From Rhodoferax sp. (lineage in GTDB: Bacteria; Pseudomonadota; Gammaproteobacteria; Burkholderiales; Burkholderiaceae_C), in the NCBI GenBank assembly GCA_031291305.1, contig JARLJH010000038.1, forward strand, positions 1 through 38,889: a stretch of 38,889 bases of DNA, given 5' to 3'. Shown in pieces: positions 24,565 through 33,830 of this stretch (position 1 is the first letter of the stretch; every line of letters begins with the position of its first letter). The notes under the pieces are model-generated. The model was not told where the DNA came from, made no database searches, and saw only the letters and a program-made list of their open reading frames with translations. The translations under genes were made by a program, and so were the position numbers.

Positions 24565-26478
24565 TTAAGTGTTCGATTTGCGAGCAACATCGGCTGATAA
24601 TTTCTGTGAGAAATCTTCCAGGGACATCACTCCAAGGTCTTGACCACCTCGGGCGCGCACTGCAACGGCACCAGACGCCATCTCTTTGTCGCCAATCACG
24701 ATCAGATAAGGCACTTTCTGCATTGAATGCTCGCGTATTTTATACGTGATTTTTTCGTTACGTAAGTCCGACTGAACCCTAAACCCTTGATTTTGCAGCG
24801 TTTTGACGACGTTCCGAGCGTAATCTGCCTGCGCATCGGTGATATTGAGCACCATCACCTGCACCGGTGCCAGCCACAAAGGCAGTGCGCCAGCAGTTTC
24901 TTCAATCAAAATTCCGATGAAACGCTCCAGACTGCCAACAATGGCGCGGTGCAGCATCACGGGGCGATGGCGAGCACCGTCTTCACCCACGTATTCGGCA
25001 TCCAGACGCTCAGTCATGAAGAAATCGACCTGAATCGTTCCACATTGCCACTGACGGCCAATGGCATCTTTCAACGTGTATTCGATCTTGGGGCCATAGA
25101 ACGCGCCTTCGCCCGGAGAAATTTCATACTCACAACCTGAGCGACGCAAGCTCTCAATCAGCGCGTGCTCAGCCTTGTCCCAACTTTCGTCACTGCCGAT
25201 ACGCGCCTCAGGCCGGGTGGCCACCTTGTAGATGATCTTGCTGAAGCCAAAGTCTTGATAGACCTTTTGCAGCAACGCGGTGTATGCCACGCACTCATCC
25301 AAAATCATATCTTCGGTGCAGAAAATATGACCATCATCCTGCGTGAAAGCGCGTACTCGCATGATGCCGTGCAAACCACCAGTGGGCTCGTTGCGGTGAC
25401 ACTGACCAAACTCACCATAGCGCAGTGGCAGATCACGGTAGCTCTTGATACCCTGCTTGAAAATCAGGATATGACCCGGGCAGTTCATCGGCTTGAGCGC
25501 GTAATCACGTTTTTCCGACTCGGTGGTGAACATGTTGTCGCGGTATTTGTCCCAATGACCTGTTTTTTCCCACAAGCCCTTGTCCAGGATCTGCGGGCCT
25601 TTGACCTCCTCGTAGCCGTTATCGCGGTAAACCTGACGCATGTACTGCTCCACCGCCTGCCAAACCGCCCAGCCTTTGGGATGCCAGAAAACAGTACCCG
25701 GCGAATGCTCGTCAATGTGAAACAGATCCAGTTCACGACCCAGCTTGCGGTGGTCACGCTTTTCAGCTTCTTCAAGCATCTTCAGGTGTGCTGCCAAATC
25801 TTCCTTGGTGGCCCAGGCAGTACCGTAGATACGCTGCAGCATCTCATTCTTGTGATCACCGCGCCAGTAAGCCCCAGCCACCTTCATAAGCTTGAAGTGT
25901 TTGAGCTTGCCGGTGCTGGGCACGTGAGGGCCACGGCACAGGTCTTCGAAGCTGCCTTCGCGGTACAGGCTCACGTCTTCATTGGACGGGATGCTGGCAA
26001 TGATTTCGGCCTTGTAATGTTCGCCCATGCCTTTGAAATAGGCCACCGCCTCGTCACGTGGCAACACACGACGCGTCACAGGTTCGTCCTTGTTGGACAA
26101 CTCAATCATGCGCTTTTCAATCACCGCCAGGTCGTCCATCGTGAACGGGCGCTCGAAAGAAAAGTCATAGAAAAAGCCGTTTTCAATCACCGGGCCAATC
26201 GTCACCTGTGCTTGCGGGAACAACTGTTTGACGGCATAGGCCAGCAAGTGCGCAGTGGAGTGGCGGATGACTTCCAGCCCCTCGGCATCCTTGGCAGTGA
26301 TGATGGCCAACTTGGCGTCGGCATCGATCAGGGTGCTGGTATCAACGGTCTTGCCGTTGACCTTGCCCGCCAAAGCGGCCTTTGCCAGACCTGAACCAAT
26401 GGAAGCTGCGACTTCGGCCACCGTCACTGCACCGGGGTAGTCACGTTGCGAGCCGTCTGGGAGCGTAATTTGAACCAT
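24565..26478 (-). CDS. thrS: Threonine--tRNA ligase
   Basis: 637 residues, the usual length. The domains in order are TGS (about 1-61), the editing domain (about 65-225, with [11 protein letters not shown]) that removes Ser-tRNA(Thr), the class II catalytic core (about 240-535) with MNCPGHI, the motif 2 region [15 protein letters not shown] and the motif 3 region [13 protein letters not shown], and the anticodon-binding domain (about 540-637). The Cys and His zinc ligands of the core are in place. It heads the thrS-infC-rpmI-rplT-pheST run. A hairpin with a U-run ends 26 bases before the ATG. The ribosome site is weak. Confidence 0.97.
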   Translation of the reverse strand: MVQITLPDGSQRDYPGAVTVAEVAASIGSGLAKAALAGKVNGKTVDTSTLIDADAKLAIITAKDAEGLEVIRHSTAHLLAYAVKQLFPQAQVTIGPVIENGFFYDFSFERPFTMDDLAVIEKRMIELSNKDEPVTRRVLPRDEAVAYFKGMGEHYKAEIIASIPSNEDVSLYREGSFEDLCRGPHVPSTGKLKHFKLMKVAGAYWRGDHKNEMLQRIYGTAWATKEDLAAHLKMLEEAEKRDHRKLGRELDLFHIDEHSPGTVFWHPKGWAVWQAVEQYMRQVYRDNGYEEVKGPQILDKGLWEKTGHWDKYRDNMFTTESEKRDYALKPMNCPGHILIFKQGIKSYRDLPLRYGEFGQCHRNEPTGGLHGIMRVRAFTQDDGHIFCTEDMILDECVAYTALLQKVYQDFGFSKIIYKVATRPEARIGSDESWDKAEHALIESLRRSGCEYEISPGEGAFYGPKIEYTLKDAIGRQWQCGTIQVDFFMTERLDAEYVGEDGARHRPVMLHRAIVGSLERFIGILIEETAGALPLWLAPVQVMVLNITDAQADYARNVVKTLQNQGFRVQSDLRNEKITYKIREHSMQKVPYLIVIGDKEMASGAVAVRARGGQDLGVMSLEDFSQKLSADVARKSNT

Positions 26479-26503
26479 GATGATCTGGGGATAAAAAATT
26501 GAA

Positions 26504-26531
26504 CAAAAAAAAACGCGGATTGGTCCGCGTT
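26504..26531 (-). terminator. Hairpin with long U-run directly upstream of thrS
   Basis: On the minus strand AACGCGGA-CCAA-TCCGCGTT is followed by about nine T residues, a textbook intrinsic terminator. Because it ends 26 bases before the thrS start it either stops transcripts from upstream or acts as an attenuator in a thrS leader. On the plus strand it is followed by a weaker T-rich run. The stretch 26532-26692 shows no gene I can support. Confidence 0.7.
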
Positions 26532-26692
26532 TTACTATTATTTATGAAGCGCTTAGTGCACAAGGCACGCGGGCTACGGCCTTATTTCTTCAATAACTTT
26601 GCCGTTGTCGTTCGCGGTGTCATAACCAAGTGCCTTTCTCGCTCTTGTCAATGTTGAATGCACGGATTTTAGCCACAGTCTGAATACTCCAT

Positions 26693-26728
26693 AAAAAAAG
26701 GCCGACAGCCCACACGGGCCGCCAGCCT
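26693..26728 (-). terminator. Rho-independent terminator of aceA
   Basis: A 13-bp stem with some G-U pairs (26699-26711 with 26716-26728, loop of 4) is followed on the minus strand by seven T residues (26699-26693). It lies 42 bases after the aceA stop codon. Confidence 0.85.
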
Positions 26729-26770
26729 CTCCCCTCCTCGGGTTCTTCTTGGATTCTTGGTAACTTAGGC

Positions 26771-28102
26771 TTAGTGGAACTGTTCTTCTTCGGTGGAACC
26801 AGTCAGCGCCTTGACGCTGCTGGAGCCGCCTTGAATGACCGTGGTCACATCGTCGAAGTAGCCTGCGCCCACTTCCTGCTGGTGTGACACAAAGGTGTAA
26901 CCCTTGTCGCGTGCAGCAAATTCCTGTTCCTGCACCATTTCGGTGTAGTGCTTCATGCCTTCGCCGCGAGCATAAGCATGGGCAAATTGGAAAGTGTTGA
27001 ACCAATTGATGTGGATACCGGCCAGCGTGATGAACTGGTATTTGTAGCCCAACGCAGCCAGGTCTTCCTGGAAGGAAGCAATCTGTTTGTCGTCCAGATT
27101 TTTCTTCCAGTTGAAGGACGGCGAGCAGTTGTAGGACAACAACTTGCCAGGACAGGCGGCCTGCACGGCCTGGGCGAATTCGCGGGCAAAGCCAATGTCT
27201 GGCACACCGGTCTCACACCACACCAGATCGGCATAGGGCGCGTAGGCAATGCCACGGCTGATGGCTTGCTCCAGACCATTTTTGACGCGGTAGAAACCCT
27301 CTTGTGTGCGCTCACCGGTCAGGAACGGTTTGTCGTTGGCATCGTAGTCGCTGGTGATCAGGTTCGCGGCTTCTGCATCGGTACGCGCCAGCACAATGGT
27401 GGAAACACCCATCACGTCGGCTGCGAAGCGGGCGGCAATGAGCTTTTCGCAGGCTTCTTGCGTGGGCACCAGGACCTTGCCACCCATGTGGCCGCATTTC
27501 TTCACGGCGGCCAGTTGGTCTTCAAAATGCACGCCTGCAGCGCCGGACGCGATCATGTTCTTCATCAGCTCGAAGGCATTGAGCACGCCGCCGAAACCAG
27601 CTTCTGCGTCAGCCACGATCGGCAGGAAATAGTCGATGAACTCGGCAGAACCTGGCTCAACGCCACGGCCCCATTGAATTTCATCTGCACGCTTGAAGGT
27701 GTTGTTGATGCGGCGCACCATGGTTGGCACCGAGTCATAAGCGTACAGGGACTGATCCGGGTACATGGTCTCAGAAGTATTGCCGTCAGCAGCGACTTGC
27801 CAGCCTGACAAGTAAACAGCTTCAAGGCCAGCCTTGGCCTGCTGCATGGCCTGACCGGCGGTGATGGCGCCAAACGCATTCACATAGCCTTTTTTGGAGC
27901 CGCCGTTGATCTTGGCCCAGAGCTTTTCAGCACCATTCTTGGCCAGGGTGTACTCAGGTTGCAGGCTGCCACGCAAACGCACCACGTCAGCGGCGCTGTA
28001 GCCACGTTTGACACCTTTCCAACGGGGGTTGGTAGCCCAGTCTTTTTCGAGGGCGGCGATTTGCTCTGCGCGGGTCATGGATGCCGAGGTGGTTTGAGAC
28101 AT
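26771..28102 (-). CDS. aceA: Isocitrate lyase
   Basis: 443 residues. It splits isocitrate into succinate and glyoxylate, the first step of the glyoxylate bypass used on acetate and fatty acids. The active-site signature KKCGHMGGK contains the catalytic C203. Substrate- and metal-binding segments such as [10 protein letters not shown] (99-108), [10 protein letters not shown] and the [11 protein letters not shown] segment are present. AGGAG lies 7 bases before the ATG. The gene stands alone between a good terminator and a 260-base AT-rich upstream region carrying two identical palindromes that look like operators. The aceB partner is not in the window. Confidence 0.97.
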   Translation of the reverse strand: MSQTTSASMTRAEQIAALEKDWATNPRWKGVKRGYSAADVVRLRGSLQPEYTLAKNGAEKLWAKINGGSKKGYVNAFGAITAGQAMQQAKAGLEAVYLSGWQVAADGNTSETMYPDQSLYAYDSVPTMVRRINNTFKRADEIQWGRGVEPGSAEFIDYFLPIVADAEAGFGGVLNAFELMKNMIASGAAGVHFEDQLAAVKKCGHMGGKVLVPTQEACEKLIAARFAADVMGVSTIVLARTDAEAANLITSDYDANDKPFLTGERTQEGFYRVKNGLEQAISRGIAYAPYADLVWCETGVPDIGFAREFAQAVQAACPGKLLSYNCSPSFNWKKNLDDKQIASFQEDLAALGYKYQFITLAGIHINWFNTFQFAHAYARGEGMKHYTEMVQEQEFAARDKGYTFVSHQQEVGAGYFDDVTTVIQGGSSSVKALTGSTEEEQFH

Positions 28103-28178
28103 TGAAACACTCCTGAGTTGGTTGAAACTGGCCCCGCCAGACGTCAGTGGGACGTTGCGGGTTGGAGTGAATTTTAGG

Positions 28179-28220
28179 TCTTATATAAGAGTAAAACCCA
28201 ATCTTATGTCTTATATAAGA
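28179..28220 (-). promoter_or_regulatory. Twin palindromic operator candidates upstream of aceA
   Basis: TCTTATATAAGA occurs twice (28179-28190 and 28209-28220), 30 bases centre to centre or about three helical turns, 77 and 107 bases before the aceA start. A partial TCTTATG lies between them. Perfect 12-bp palindromes repeated on one face of the helix suggest binding of a dimeric repressor or activator controlling the glyoxylate bypass. The regulator is not identified. Confidence 0.6.
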
Positions 28221-28362
28221 CTTTTATTTTTTATATTTAAATCAATGACTTGCAATATATATTTCGTGATGTGAGAGCATATTTTTCACTTTAAGAAATT
28301 CATGCCTCAGTCTTTTATTCAAAATCCCATAATATGAGATGATGAATTTCATATTGCGAGAA

Positions 28363-29694
28363 TTAGAACAAGTCAGCGTAGTGCTGCAGCTCCCAAGCAC
28401 TTACGCTCTGGCCATAGTCCTGCCACTCTTGGTATTTGAGGTCCATGAAGTGCTGGCAGAACTCGCTGCCCACGGACTGCCTTAGAGCGTCGTCGCCGGA
28501 AAGGGCTTGCAGCGCGCCACCCAAATCAGCAGGTAGTCGCGCAGGCACCTCCTTTCCCGATGCAAAGCGCTCATACAAATCCTCCTGGCAAGCGGACGGT
28601 GCCTGCATGGTCTGATTGATACCGTCAAGTCCAGCAGCCAGGGTGGCCGCAATAGCAGCATAGACGTTGCAAGACGGATCGGGCAAGCGCCACTCCAGGC
28701 GCCCCGCCACCGTGCGAACCACACAAGTGCGGTTGTTGTCGCCGAACGCTTTCCAGACCGGCGACCAAGTGGTACCTGAGGCGCTGTGACTCACGGCCAG
28801 GCGCTTGTAACTGTTGACCGTGGGTGCACACAAGGCCGTCAAAGCGTCTGCGTGATGCAACAAGCCTGCCACAAATTGATAACCCATCGAACTGAGTTGT
28901 AGCGGGTCAGCCATGTCGGTAAAAACAGCACGGCCTTGTGCATCTGTCACACTCAGGTGAAAGTGCAGGCCGCTACCCGGCGCCCCGGCAAAAGGTTTGG
29001 GCATGCAACTGAAGACGAATCCGTGCTGCTCGGCAATGACATGCGCCGTCATCTTGAAAAGCATGAAGCGGTCAGCTGCGGCCAGGGCGCCATCAAATTT
29101 GTAGTTGATCTCATACTGGCCACAGGCGTCTTCATGGTCGATCTGCTGCAACTCGAAGCCGAGCTGTGTCAGGTTCTCACGCATGTCTTCCAGAAATGCC
29201 CGGTTGCGGTGGATGGATTTCAGGTCGTAAGACGGCTTATCCAGCACATCCTGCGCATCGGCCGCCAGCCACTGGCCCTCTGCGTTTTTTTTGAGCAGGA
29301 AGAATTCTGGCTCTATGCCAACCCACAAGGTCCAGCCGCGCGCTTTGAGACGCTCAAGCTGGCGTTTGAGGACCTGGCGTGAATCGGTGGCCAACGGCTG
29401 CCCACCAGCATAACCATCACACACGGCGTGCGCCACACCCGGCATGAATGGCAAGGCGCGCAAAGTCTCCAACTGCACGCGGCCATAGTATTCACTGCGC
29501 CCGCCAAAACGCCCCAAGCCGGTTCCCCAGATGCTCGGGCCAGCAAAGCCAGCCCCGCTTTCGGCCCACTCGCGCAGATTTCCAACAGGTACCAGTTTGC
29601 CTTTGGCCACACCATGCATGTCACAGAACTGGGTCAGGATGGAGTGGATGCCGCGCTCCTGCAGGTCTGCAACAACGGTCTCGTAATTATTCAT
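28363..29694 (-). CDS. Glutamine-synthetase-family ligase (GlnT/GSIII or gamma-glutamylamine ligase type)
   Basis: 443 residues. The beta-grasp N-domain (about 15-105) and catalytic domain show the family residues: GIEPEFFLLKK (metal-binding Glu), QYEINYKFDG, GSGLHFHLSV (His in the ATP site), and VVRTVAGRLEWRLPDPSCNVYAAIAA. It is shorter than GlnA (about 470) and resembles the group called type III glutamate-ammonia ligase or GlnT, which also includes gamma-glutamylmethylamide synthetase. In this neighbourhood, next to a PuuC-like dehydrogenase and a polyamine transporter, the acceptor could be putrescine or another amine rather than ammonia. This is an inference. The start is 7 bases from repeat R4, which supplies the only AAGG-like ribosome site. 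The 260 bases downstream separate it from aceA. Confidence 0.85.
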   Translation of the reverse strand: MNNYETVVADLQERGIHSILTQFCDMHGVAKGKLVPVGNLREWAESGAGFAGPSIWGTGLGRFGGRSEYYGRVQLETLRALPFMPGVAHAVCDGYAGGQPLATDSRQVLKRQLERLKARGWTLWVGIEPEFFLLKKNAEGQWLAADAQDVLDKPSYDLKSIHRNRAFLEDMRENLTQLGFELQQIDHEDACGQYEINYKFDGALAAADRFMLFKMTAHVIAEQHGFVFSCMPKPFAGAPGSGLHFHLSVTDAQGRAVFTDMADPLQLSSMGYQFVAGLLHHADALTALCAPTVNSYKRLAVSHSASGTTWSPVWKAFGDNNRTCVVRTVAGRLEWRLPDPSCNVYAAIAATLAAGLDGINQTMQAPSACQEDLYERFASGKEVPARLPADLGGALQALSGDDALRQSVGSEFCQHFMDLKYQEWQDYGQSVSAWELQHYADLF

Positions 29695-29700
29695 AATGTA

Positions 29701-29746
29701 TTTGCCTTCTAGCCCTTATAAATAAAGGGTCTACAGCTACGCTAAG
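29701..29746 (+). repeat. Dispersed intergenic palindrome, copy R4
   Basis: GCCTTCTAGCCCTTATAA followed by ATAAAGGGTCTACAGCTA; the arms AGCCCTTAT and ATAAAGGGT are nearly perfect complements. It occupies the gap between the aldehyde dehydrogenase and the ligase genes, immediately before the ligase start on the minus strand. Confidence 0.65.
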
Positions 29747-29771
29747 TGCAGCATTTGCGGCTGCTTGCAGC

Positions 29772-31259
29772 TTAGACCGGGCTGTCGATGCGAATCCAGG
29801 TGGTCTTGGTCTCGGTGTATTTGTCAAACGCGTGCAGTGATTTGTCGCGCCCTACCCCGCTTTGCTTGAAGCCACCAAATGGCACGGTGATGTCATCTTC
29901 GTCATAGGAATTGACGTGGACGGTACCCGCACGCAGGGCGCGTGCGATGCCGTGCGCCTTGTTGATGTCACGCGTCCACACCGCGGCCTGCAGGCCGTAG
30001 ACACTAGCATTGGCCTGGCGCACCACCTCAGCGGCGTCGGTGAACGACATCACCGACAGCACTGGACCAAAAATTTCTTCGCAGCAAATTTTCATCTGTG
30101 GCTGAACCCCAGCAAAGATCGTCGGCTGCACATAACAACCACCGGTTTGCGTCAGCGCCTGTTCACCGCCATACAGCAGGCTGGCACCTTCTGTCTTGCC
30201 GCTCTCGACATAGCGCAGCACGGTGTCCATCTGCGTCTTGTCCACAATCGCGCCCATGATGGTGGCCGGGTCCAGCGGATTGGCAGGAAGATATTGGGGC
30301 GCCAGGGCCACCGCTCTCTCAAGAAATTGTTCCTGGATGCTGGCCTCAACAAACAAACGCGACGGCGCATTGCAGCTTTCACCCTGGTTAAAAAAGATGC
30401 TGCCCACCGCTGCCTCCACGGCCTTGTCCAGGTCCGGGCAGTCGGCAAAAACGATGTTGGGCGACTTGCCGCCGAGTTCAGTCCAGGCGCGTTTCAGATT
30501 GCTTTGCCCGGCCATCACGTGAATCTGCTTGCCAACACGGGTGGAGCCGGTAAAGCCAATGCAATCCACGTCCATATGCAGTGCCAGAGGCGAACCTGCC
30601 TCCGGGCCATAACCTGGCACCACGTTAAACACGCCGGGCGGAATGCCCGCTTCCAGTGCCAGTTCGGCCAATCGCAGCGCTGTCAGAGGCGATTTTTCAC
30701 TGGGTTTCAGAACCACGGAATTGCCTGCGGCGAGCGCCGGTGCGATCTTCCAGGCAGCCATGATCATCGGGTAGTTCCACGGCACGATGACCCCGACTAC
30801 GCCCATGGGCTCACGTGTGATCAGCGCCAGCGCCGTGCTAGCCGTCGGTGCGATCTCGTCATAAATCTTGTCTACCGCCTCGCCATACCAGCGGATGCAA
30901 TTGGCCGCGCTGTTGACATCCACCGCGCGTGAATATTTGATGGGTTTGCCCATGTCCAGCGTTTCCATCATCGCCAGCTCATCGGCATGGGCCAGCAACT
31001 GATCGGCAAATTTGATCATCACCCGCTTGCGCGCAGCAGGCGCTAGGCCGGACCAGCGCTTGTCTTCAAATGCGGCGCGGCCTGATGCCACTGCGGCATC
31101 AATATCGGCCAACTGACAGCGCGCGACCTCGGTCAAAACGCGCCCGTCAATGGGCGATATGCAGCTGAACGTTGCGCCGCCTTGAGCTTCGCGGCGATGA
31201 CCGTCAATCAATGCACGGCCATCGAACTGCATCTGTTGGGAAATGTTCGGGGTATTCAC
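29772..31259 (-). CDS. puuC: Aldehyde dehydrogenase, PuuC-like
   Basis: 495 residues, the same length as E. coli PuuC. It is an NAD(P)-dependent aldehyde dehydrogenase with N162 in PWNYP, E261 in TELGGKSP and the nucleophile C296 in FFNQGESCNAPSR. The C-terminal segment PFGGFKQSGVGRDKSLHAFDKYTETK is typical of the gamma-aminobutyraldehyde/PuuC branch. It would oxidise gamma-glutamyl-gamma-aminobutyraldehyde or a related amino-aldehyde from polyamine breakdown. It starts with GTG at 31259. The neighbours (ligase, polyamine ABC transporter, aminotransferase) support this role; the exact substrate is not proved. Confidence 0.85.
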   Translation of the reverse strand: MNTPNISQQMQFDGRALIDGHRREAQGGATFSCISPIDGRVLTEVARCQLADIDAAVASGRAAFEDKRWSGLAPAARKRVMIKFADQLLAHADELAMMETLDMGKPIKYSRAVDVNSAANCIRWYGEAVDKIYDEIAPTASTALALITREPMGVVGVIVPWNYPMIMAAWKIAPALAAGNSVVLKPSEKSPLTALRLAELALEAGIPPGVFNVVPGYGPEAGSPLALHMDVDCIGFTGSTRVGKQIHVMAGQSNLKRAWTELGGKSPNIVFADCPDLDKAVEAAVGSIFFNQGESCNAPSRLFVEASIQEQFLERAVALAPQYLPANPLDPATIMGAIVDKTQMDTVLRYVESGKTEGASLLYGGEQALTQTGGCYVQPTIFAGVQPQMKICCEEIFGPVLSVMSFTDAAEVVRQANASVYGLQAAVWTRDINKAHGIARALRAGTVHVNSYDEDDITVPFGGFKQSGVGRDKSLHAFDKYTETKTTWIRIDSPV

Positions 31260-31344
31260 TTTGCATCCAATTCAATGTGTTTGATGAGATCAACTCGGTG
31301 CATCACGCCACCTGATATTCAGCCTGGGCCAATTGGACGTTTCA

Positions 31345-31362
31345 AGCCACTTCAAAGTGGCT
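31345..31362. repeat. Perfect inverted repeat downstream of the porin-like gene
   Basis: AGCCACTT (31345-31352) and AAGTGGCT (31355-31362) form an 8-bp stem with a 2-base loop in the 168-base gap upstream of the aldehyde dehydrogenase. It could be a regulator site or an RNA stem in the leader; there is no T-run. Confidence 0.4.
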
Positions 31363-31385
31363 CCAACACAAGGCCCAAAGAAATC

Positions 31386-31405
31386 GGGGGGCATTTCTGC
31401 CCCCC
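31386..31405 (-). terminator. Probable terminator after the outer-membrane protein gene
   Basis: GGGGGGC (31386-31392) and GCCCCCC (31399-31405) form a 7-bp all-GC stem with a 6-base loop, 22 bases after the stop. On the minus strand it is followed by GATTTCTTT, a moderately T-rich tail. Confidence 0.6.
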
Positions 31406-31427
31406 GTAGGAATCAGCGGGTCGCTGA

Positions 31428-32906
31428 TTAGAAATTCACGATGGCTTGGAGACCAAAGGTATCGTTGTTGCTGCGATAAGTCTGGTCGCCATAGTAGAAA
31501 AAGGTCGGCAAAGTGGAATGATCATGCCGGTACTCTGCGCGCAAGGCAACATTGGTCGTCAGGCGATAAGTCGCTGCGAGCGACAGGGAATAACGGTTGG
31601 CACCAACGTTGGCATCGTAGCCAGGAGCATTTGGATCGCCAGCACCAAAGCCATTAATTCCATCTGCGAAACCACCGCCAAAATTACCGCCACCGTTTTT
31701 GTCGTTATTCAAGTAGTCTGCCCGGGCCGCCAGTGTGAGCTGGGATGTCACTCGTTGAGCAACAAGGGCCGACACCCCCCACCACTGTGCGTCACCGTTA
31801 TCATTCAGCCCGGCATCTGCCTGCCGACCAGTGGTGAATTGGAGGTTGCCATTGAAGTTGCCACGCGTGTAATTGCCGTCAATCTCAAACTGGCTCAGGC
31901 GGCTGGTGCCTCCGTGAACCCAATTGGTCACGCTGCCTTCATAACCCGTGAACTCAAAGCCCCAAAATTCATCCTGAGCATAAGTCACGTTGTAGATAAA
32001 AGTTGGACTCCGAGTGGGATCAGTCCCGCAGGTCGAAGCGCCCGCGCCCACAGGCGTTACCGGGCAATCATTGCGAGCCGAGTTGAAATTGGCCAGGATC
32101 AGTTTCGTTTCCCAGGGACCGCGCGTCAGATCCAGTCCAACACCTGTGTATGCAGTCGCCGCAGTGAAGTCAAACAGCATATTCTTGGTGATGAAATATT
32201 CCGCATACCCAGGGTACAGCAGGTTCGAAGTCAGGCTGTTGGCACCCACAAAGGTGTTGAAATACGGTTCGTAACCAGAAACATCCGGCATCTGACCGAT
32301 CATCAGACGGGTTTGCGAGTCAGTCAAAGGAATCGAAGCAGAAGCTTCATGAACGATGCTTCCAAAATTGAAACCCGAACCCGCACTCTTGCTTGGAGCC
32401 AGTGTCAACCGAAATTTGGTGCCTCCGTCATCCATCTCCTTCTGGATATCAAGGTAGGCCATGCCAAAGTACGAGTTGTCATAGGAATAAATCTCTCCGC
32501 TGCCGATGCCCCCAGGAACAATAGAAGTCGCAACGCCATTTGTTGAAGCAAAGTTGTTGAGAAATGCGAAAGACGACGTACCCTTAGAGCGGTTGACCAT
32601 ATAGACCGGGTCAAAACCTCCACTGATGCGTAACCCTTTGAAGCCAGCCGTGCTTTGTTGGTCAATCATGCTGTCAACCTTGACCTTGACCTGGTTGAAC
32701 TCTTCCGGATCAACAGGAGGCAACTGCTCACCCTGAGCAACAGGCGCAGCCGCTGGAGCGCTCGCATTCTGCGTGATCATGGCTTTAAGCTGGGCGAGCT
32801 GGGCTTTGAGCTCCTGGATCTGGCTTTGCAGTTCAGCGTTGCTCTGGGCGCTGGCAAGCAATGGGAACGCCAACACCACCGCAAACGCTACTTGATTGAG
32901 TTTCAT
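31428..32906 (-). CDS. Porin-like outer-membrane protein (DUF3138 family)
   Basis: 492 residues from the ATG at 32906, which has AAGGAG 8 bases upstream. The signal peptide (MKLNQVAFAVVLAFPLLASA) is followed by a short coiled coil (ELQSQIQELKAQLAQLKAM, about 24-45), an Ala/Pro linker and a long region of alternating beta strands ending in a terminal aromatic-type strand (FGLQAIVNF), as in outer-membrane barrels. It resembles the DUF3138 family of Burkholderiales. The position between polyamine permease genes and the aldehyde dehydrogenase suggests it lets polyamines or related amines cross the outer membrane. This is inference; no substrate has been shown. Confidence 0.8.
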   Translation of the reverse strand: MKLNQVAFAVVLAFPLLASAQSNAELQSQIQELKAQLAQLKAMITQNASAPAAAPVAQGEQLPPVDPEEFNQVKVKVDSMIDQQSTAGFKGLRISGGFDPVYMVNRSKGTSSFAFLNNFASTNGVATSIVPGGIGSGEIYSYDNSYFGMAYLDIQKEMDDGGTKFRLTLAPSKSAGSGFNFGSIVHEASASIPLTDSQTRLMIGQMPDVSGYEPYFNTFVGANSLTSNLLYPGYAEYFITKNMLFDFTAATAYTGVGLDLTRGPWETKLILANFNSARNDCPVTPVGAGASTCGTDPTRSPTFIYNVTYAQDEFWGFEFTGYEGSVTNWVHGGTSRLSQFEIDGNYTRGNFNGNLQFTTGRQADAGLNDNGDAQWWGVSALVAQRVTSQLTLAARADYLNNDKNGGGNFGGGFADGINGFGAGDPNAPGYDANVGANRYSLSLAATYRLTTNVALRAEYRHDHSTLPTFFYYGDQTYRSNNDTFGLQAIVNF

Positions 32907-32978
32907 CTTCATCGCTCCTTTTAAGTTACTCACATAGTGATCGGCATCACCCGACTACTCCACTAACACTCCAGCAGA

Positions 32979-33827
32979 CTAAGCAGCAACTGGCTGCCCC
33001 ATTCCTTCGCGGTAGGCCGCTGCTTGCTCAGCTGCCCGTCGGGTCTCCTTACGGGACAACCACAAACTACCGGCAAACACACCTATCGATACAACCGCCA
33101 CCGTGATCGTCGCAATGGCATTCACGGTTGGATTCAGACCCAATCTGGCGCGGGACATGATCACGATGGGCAGAGTGGTTGAACCCGGACCAGACAGGAA
33201 AGCGGTTGAGACCACATCGTCGAGCGACAGCGTAAATGTCAGCAACCAGGCGGCCATCAGGGACTGCGCGATCATTGGCAATGTGACCAGAAAGAACACC
33301 TGAAACGGACGACAACCCAAGTCCATGGCAGCTTCTTCAAGTGACTTGTCCATTTCCAACAATCGCGACTGGATCACCACCGCTGCATAGGCCATGCCGA
33401 TCGAAGTGTGACCTGCCCAGATGGTCAGGATGCCACGATCCGGCCAGCCAAACAGTCGTTCACACATCACAAAGAATAACAACAGTGACAAGCCTGTGAT
33501 GACCTCAGGCACAACCAAAGGCGCATTGATATGTGCTGAAAACGACGTACGACCCCAGAACGTTTTGTAGCGCACCATTGCAAAGGCGGCAAAGGTGCCA
33601 AGAAACACCGAAGCCGTGGCACTCATCAACGCCACTTTGAGCGACAACAAAAAGGCATCCACCACCTCGGTGTCATGCGCAATCACGCCATACCATTTGA
33701 AGGTAAAACCACCCCACAGCGTGACCATTTTCGAATCATTGAACGAAAAAACGATCAGCGTCACGATGGGCAGGTAGAGGAAAAAGTAGCCGGCCATCAG
33801 CCAGGCTTTCCCGAAACGGCTAGACAT
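32979..33827 (-). CDS. potI: Polyamine ABC transporter permease (PotI/PotC type)
   Basis: 282 residues with six predicted membrane segments. The first is at about residues 8-28, and the ABC permease loop EEAAMDLGCRPFQVFFLVTLP (EAA motif, about 164-184) contacts the ATPase. The segments FAAFAMVRYKTFWGR and SLDDVVSTAFLSGPGSTTLP are typical of PotC/PotI proteins. It starts 3 bases after the stop of the partner permease gene. It forms the inner-membrane channel together with that protein. The substrate (putrescine or spermidine) is inferred from similarity and context. Confidence 0.9.
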   Translation of the reverse strand: MSSRFGKAWLMAGYFFLYLPIVTLIVFSFNDSKMVTLWGGFTFKWYGVIAHDTEVVDAFLLSLKVALMSATASVFLGTFAAFAMVRYKTFWGRTSFSAHINAPLVVPEVITGLSLLLFFVMCERLFGWPDRGILTIWAGHTSIGMAYAAVVIQSRLLEMDKSLEEAAMDLGCRPFQVFFLVTLPMIAQSLMAAWLLTFTLSLDDVVSTAFLSGPGSTTLPIVIMSRARLGLNPTVNAIATITVAVVSIGVFAGSLWLSRKETRRAAEQAAAYREGMGQPVAA

Positions 33828-33830
33828 GGT

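Noticed and set aside
25165-26394. 409-residue open frame on the plus strand
   Set aside because: Antisense to thrS, with no family features.
26574-27005. 143-residue minus-strand frame between thrS and aceA
   Set aside because: It runs through the aceA terminator and overlaps the aceA 3' end in another frame. The last residues look vaguely protein-like, but no family or ribosome site supports a gene.
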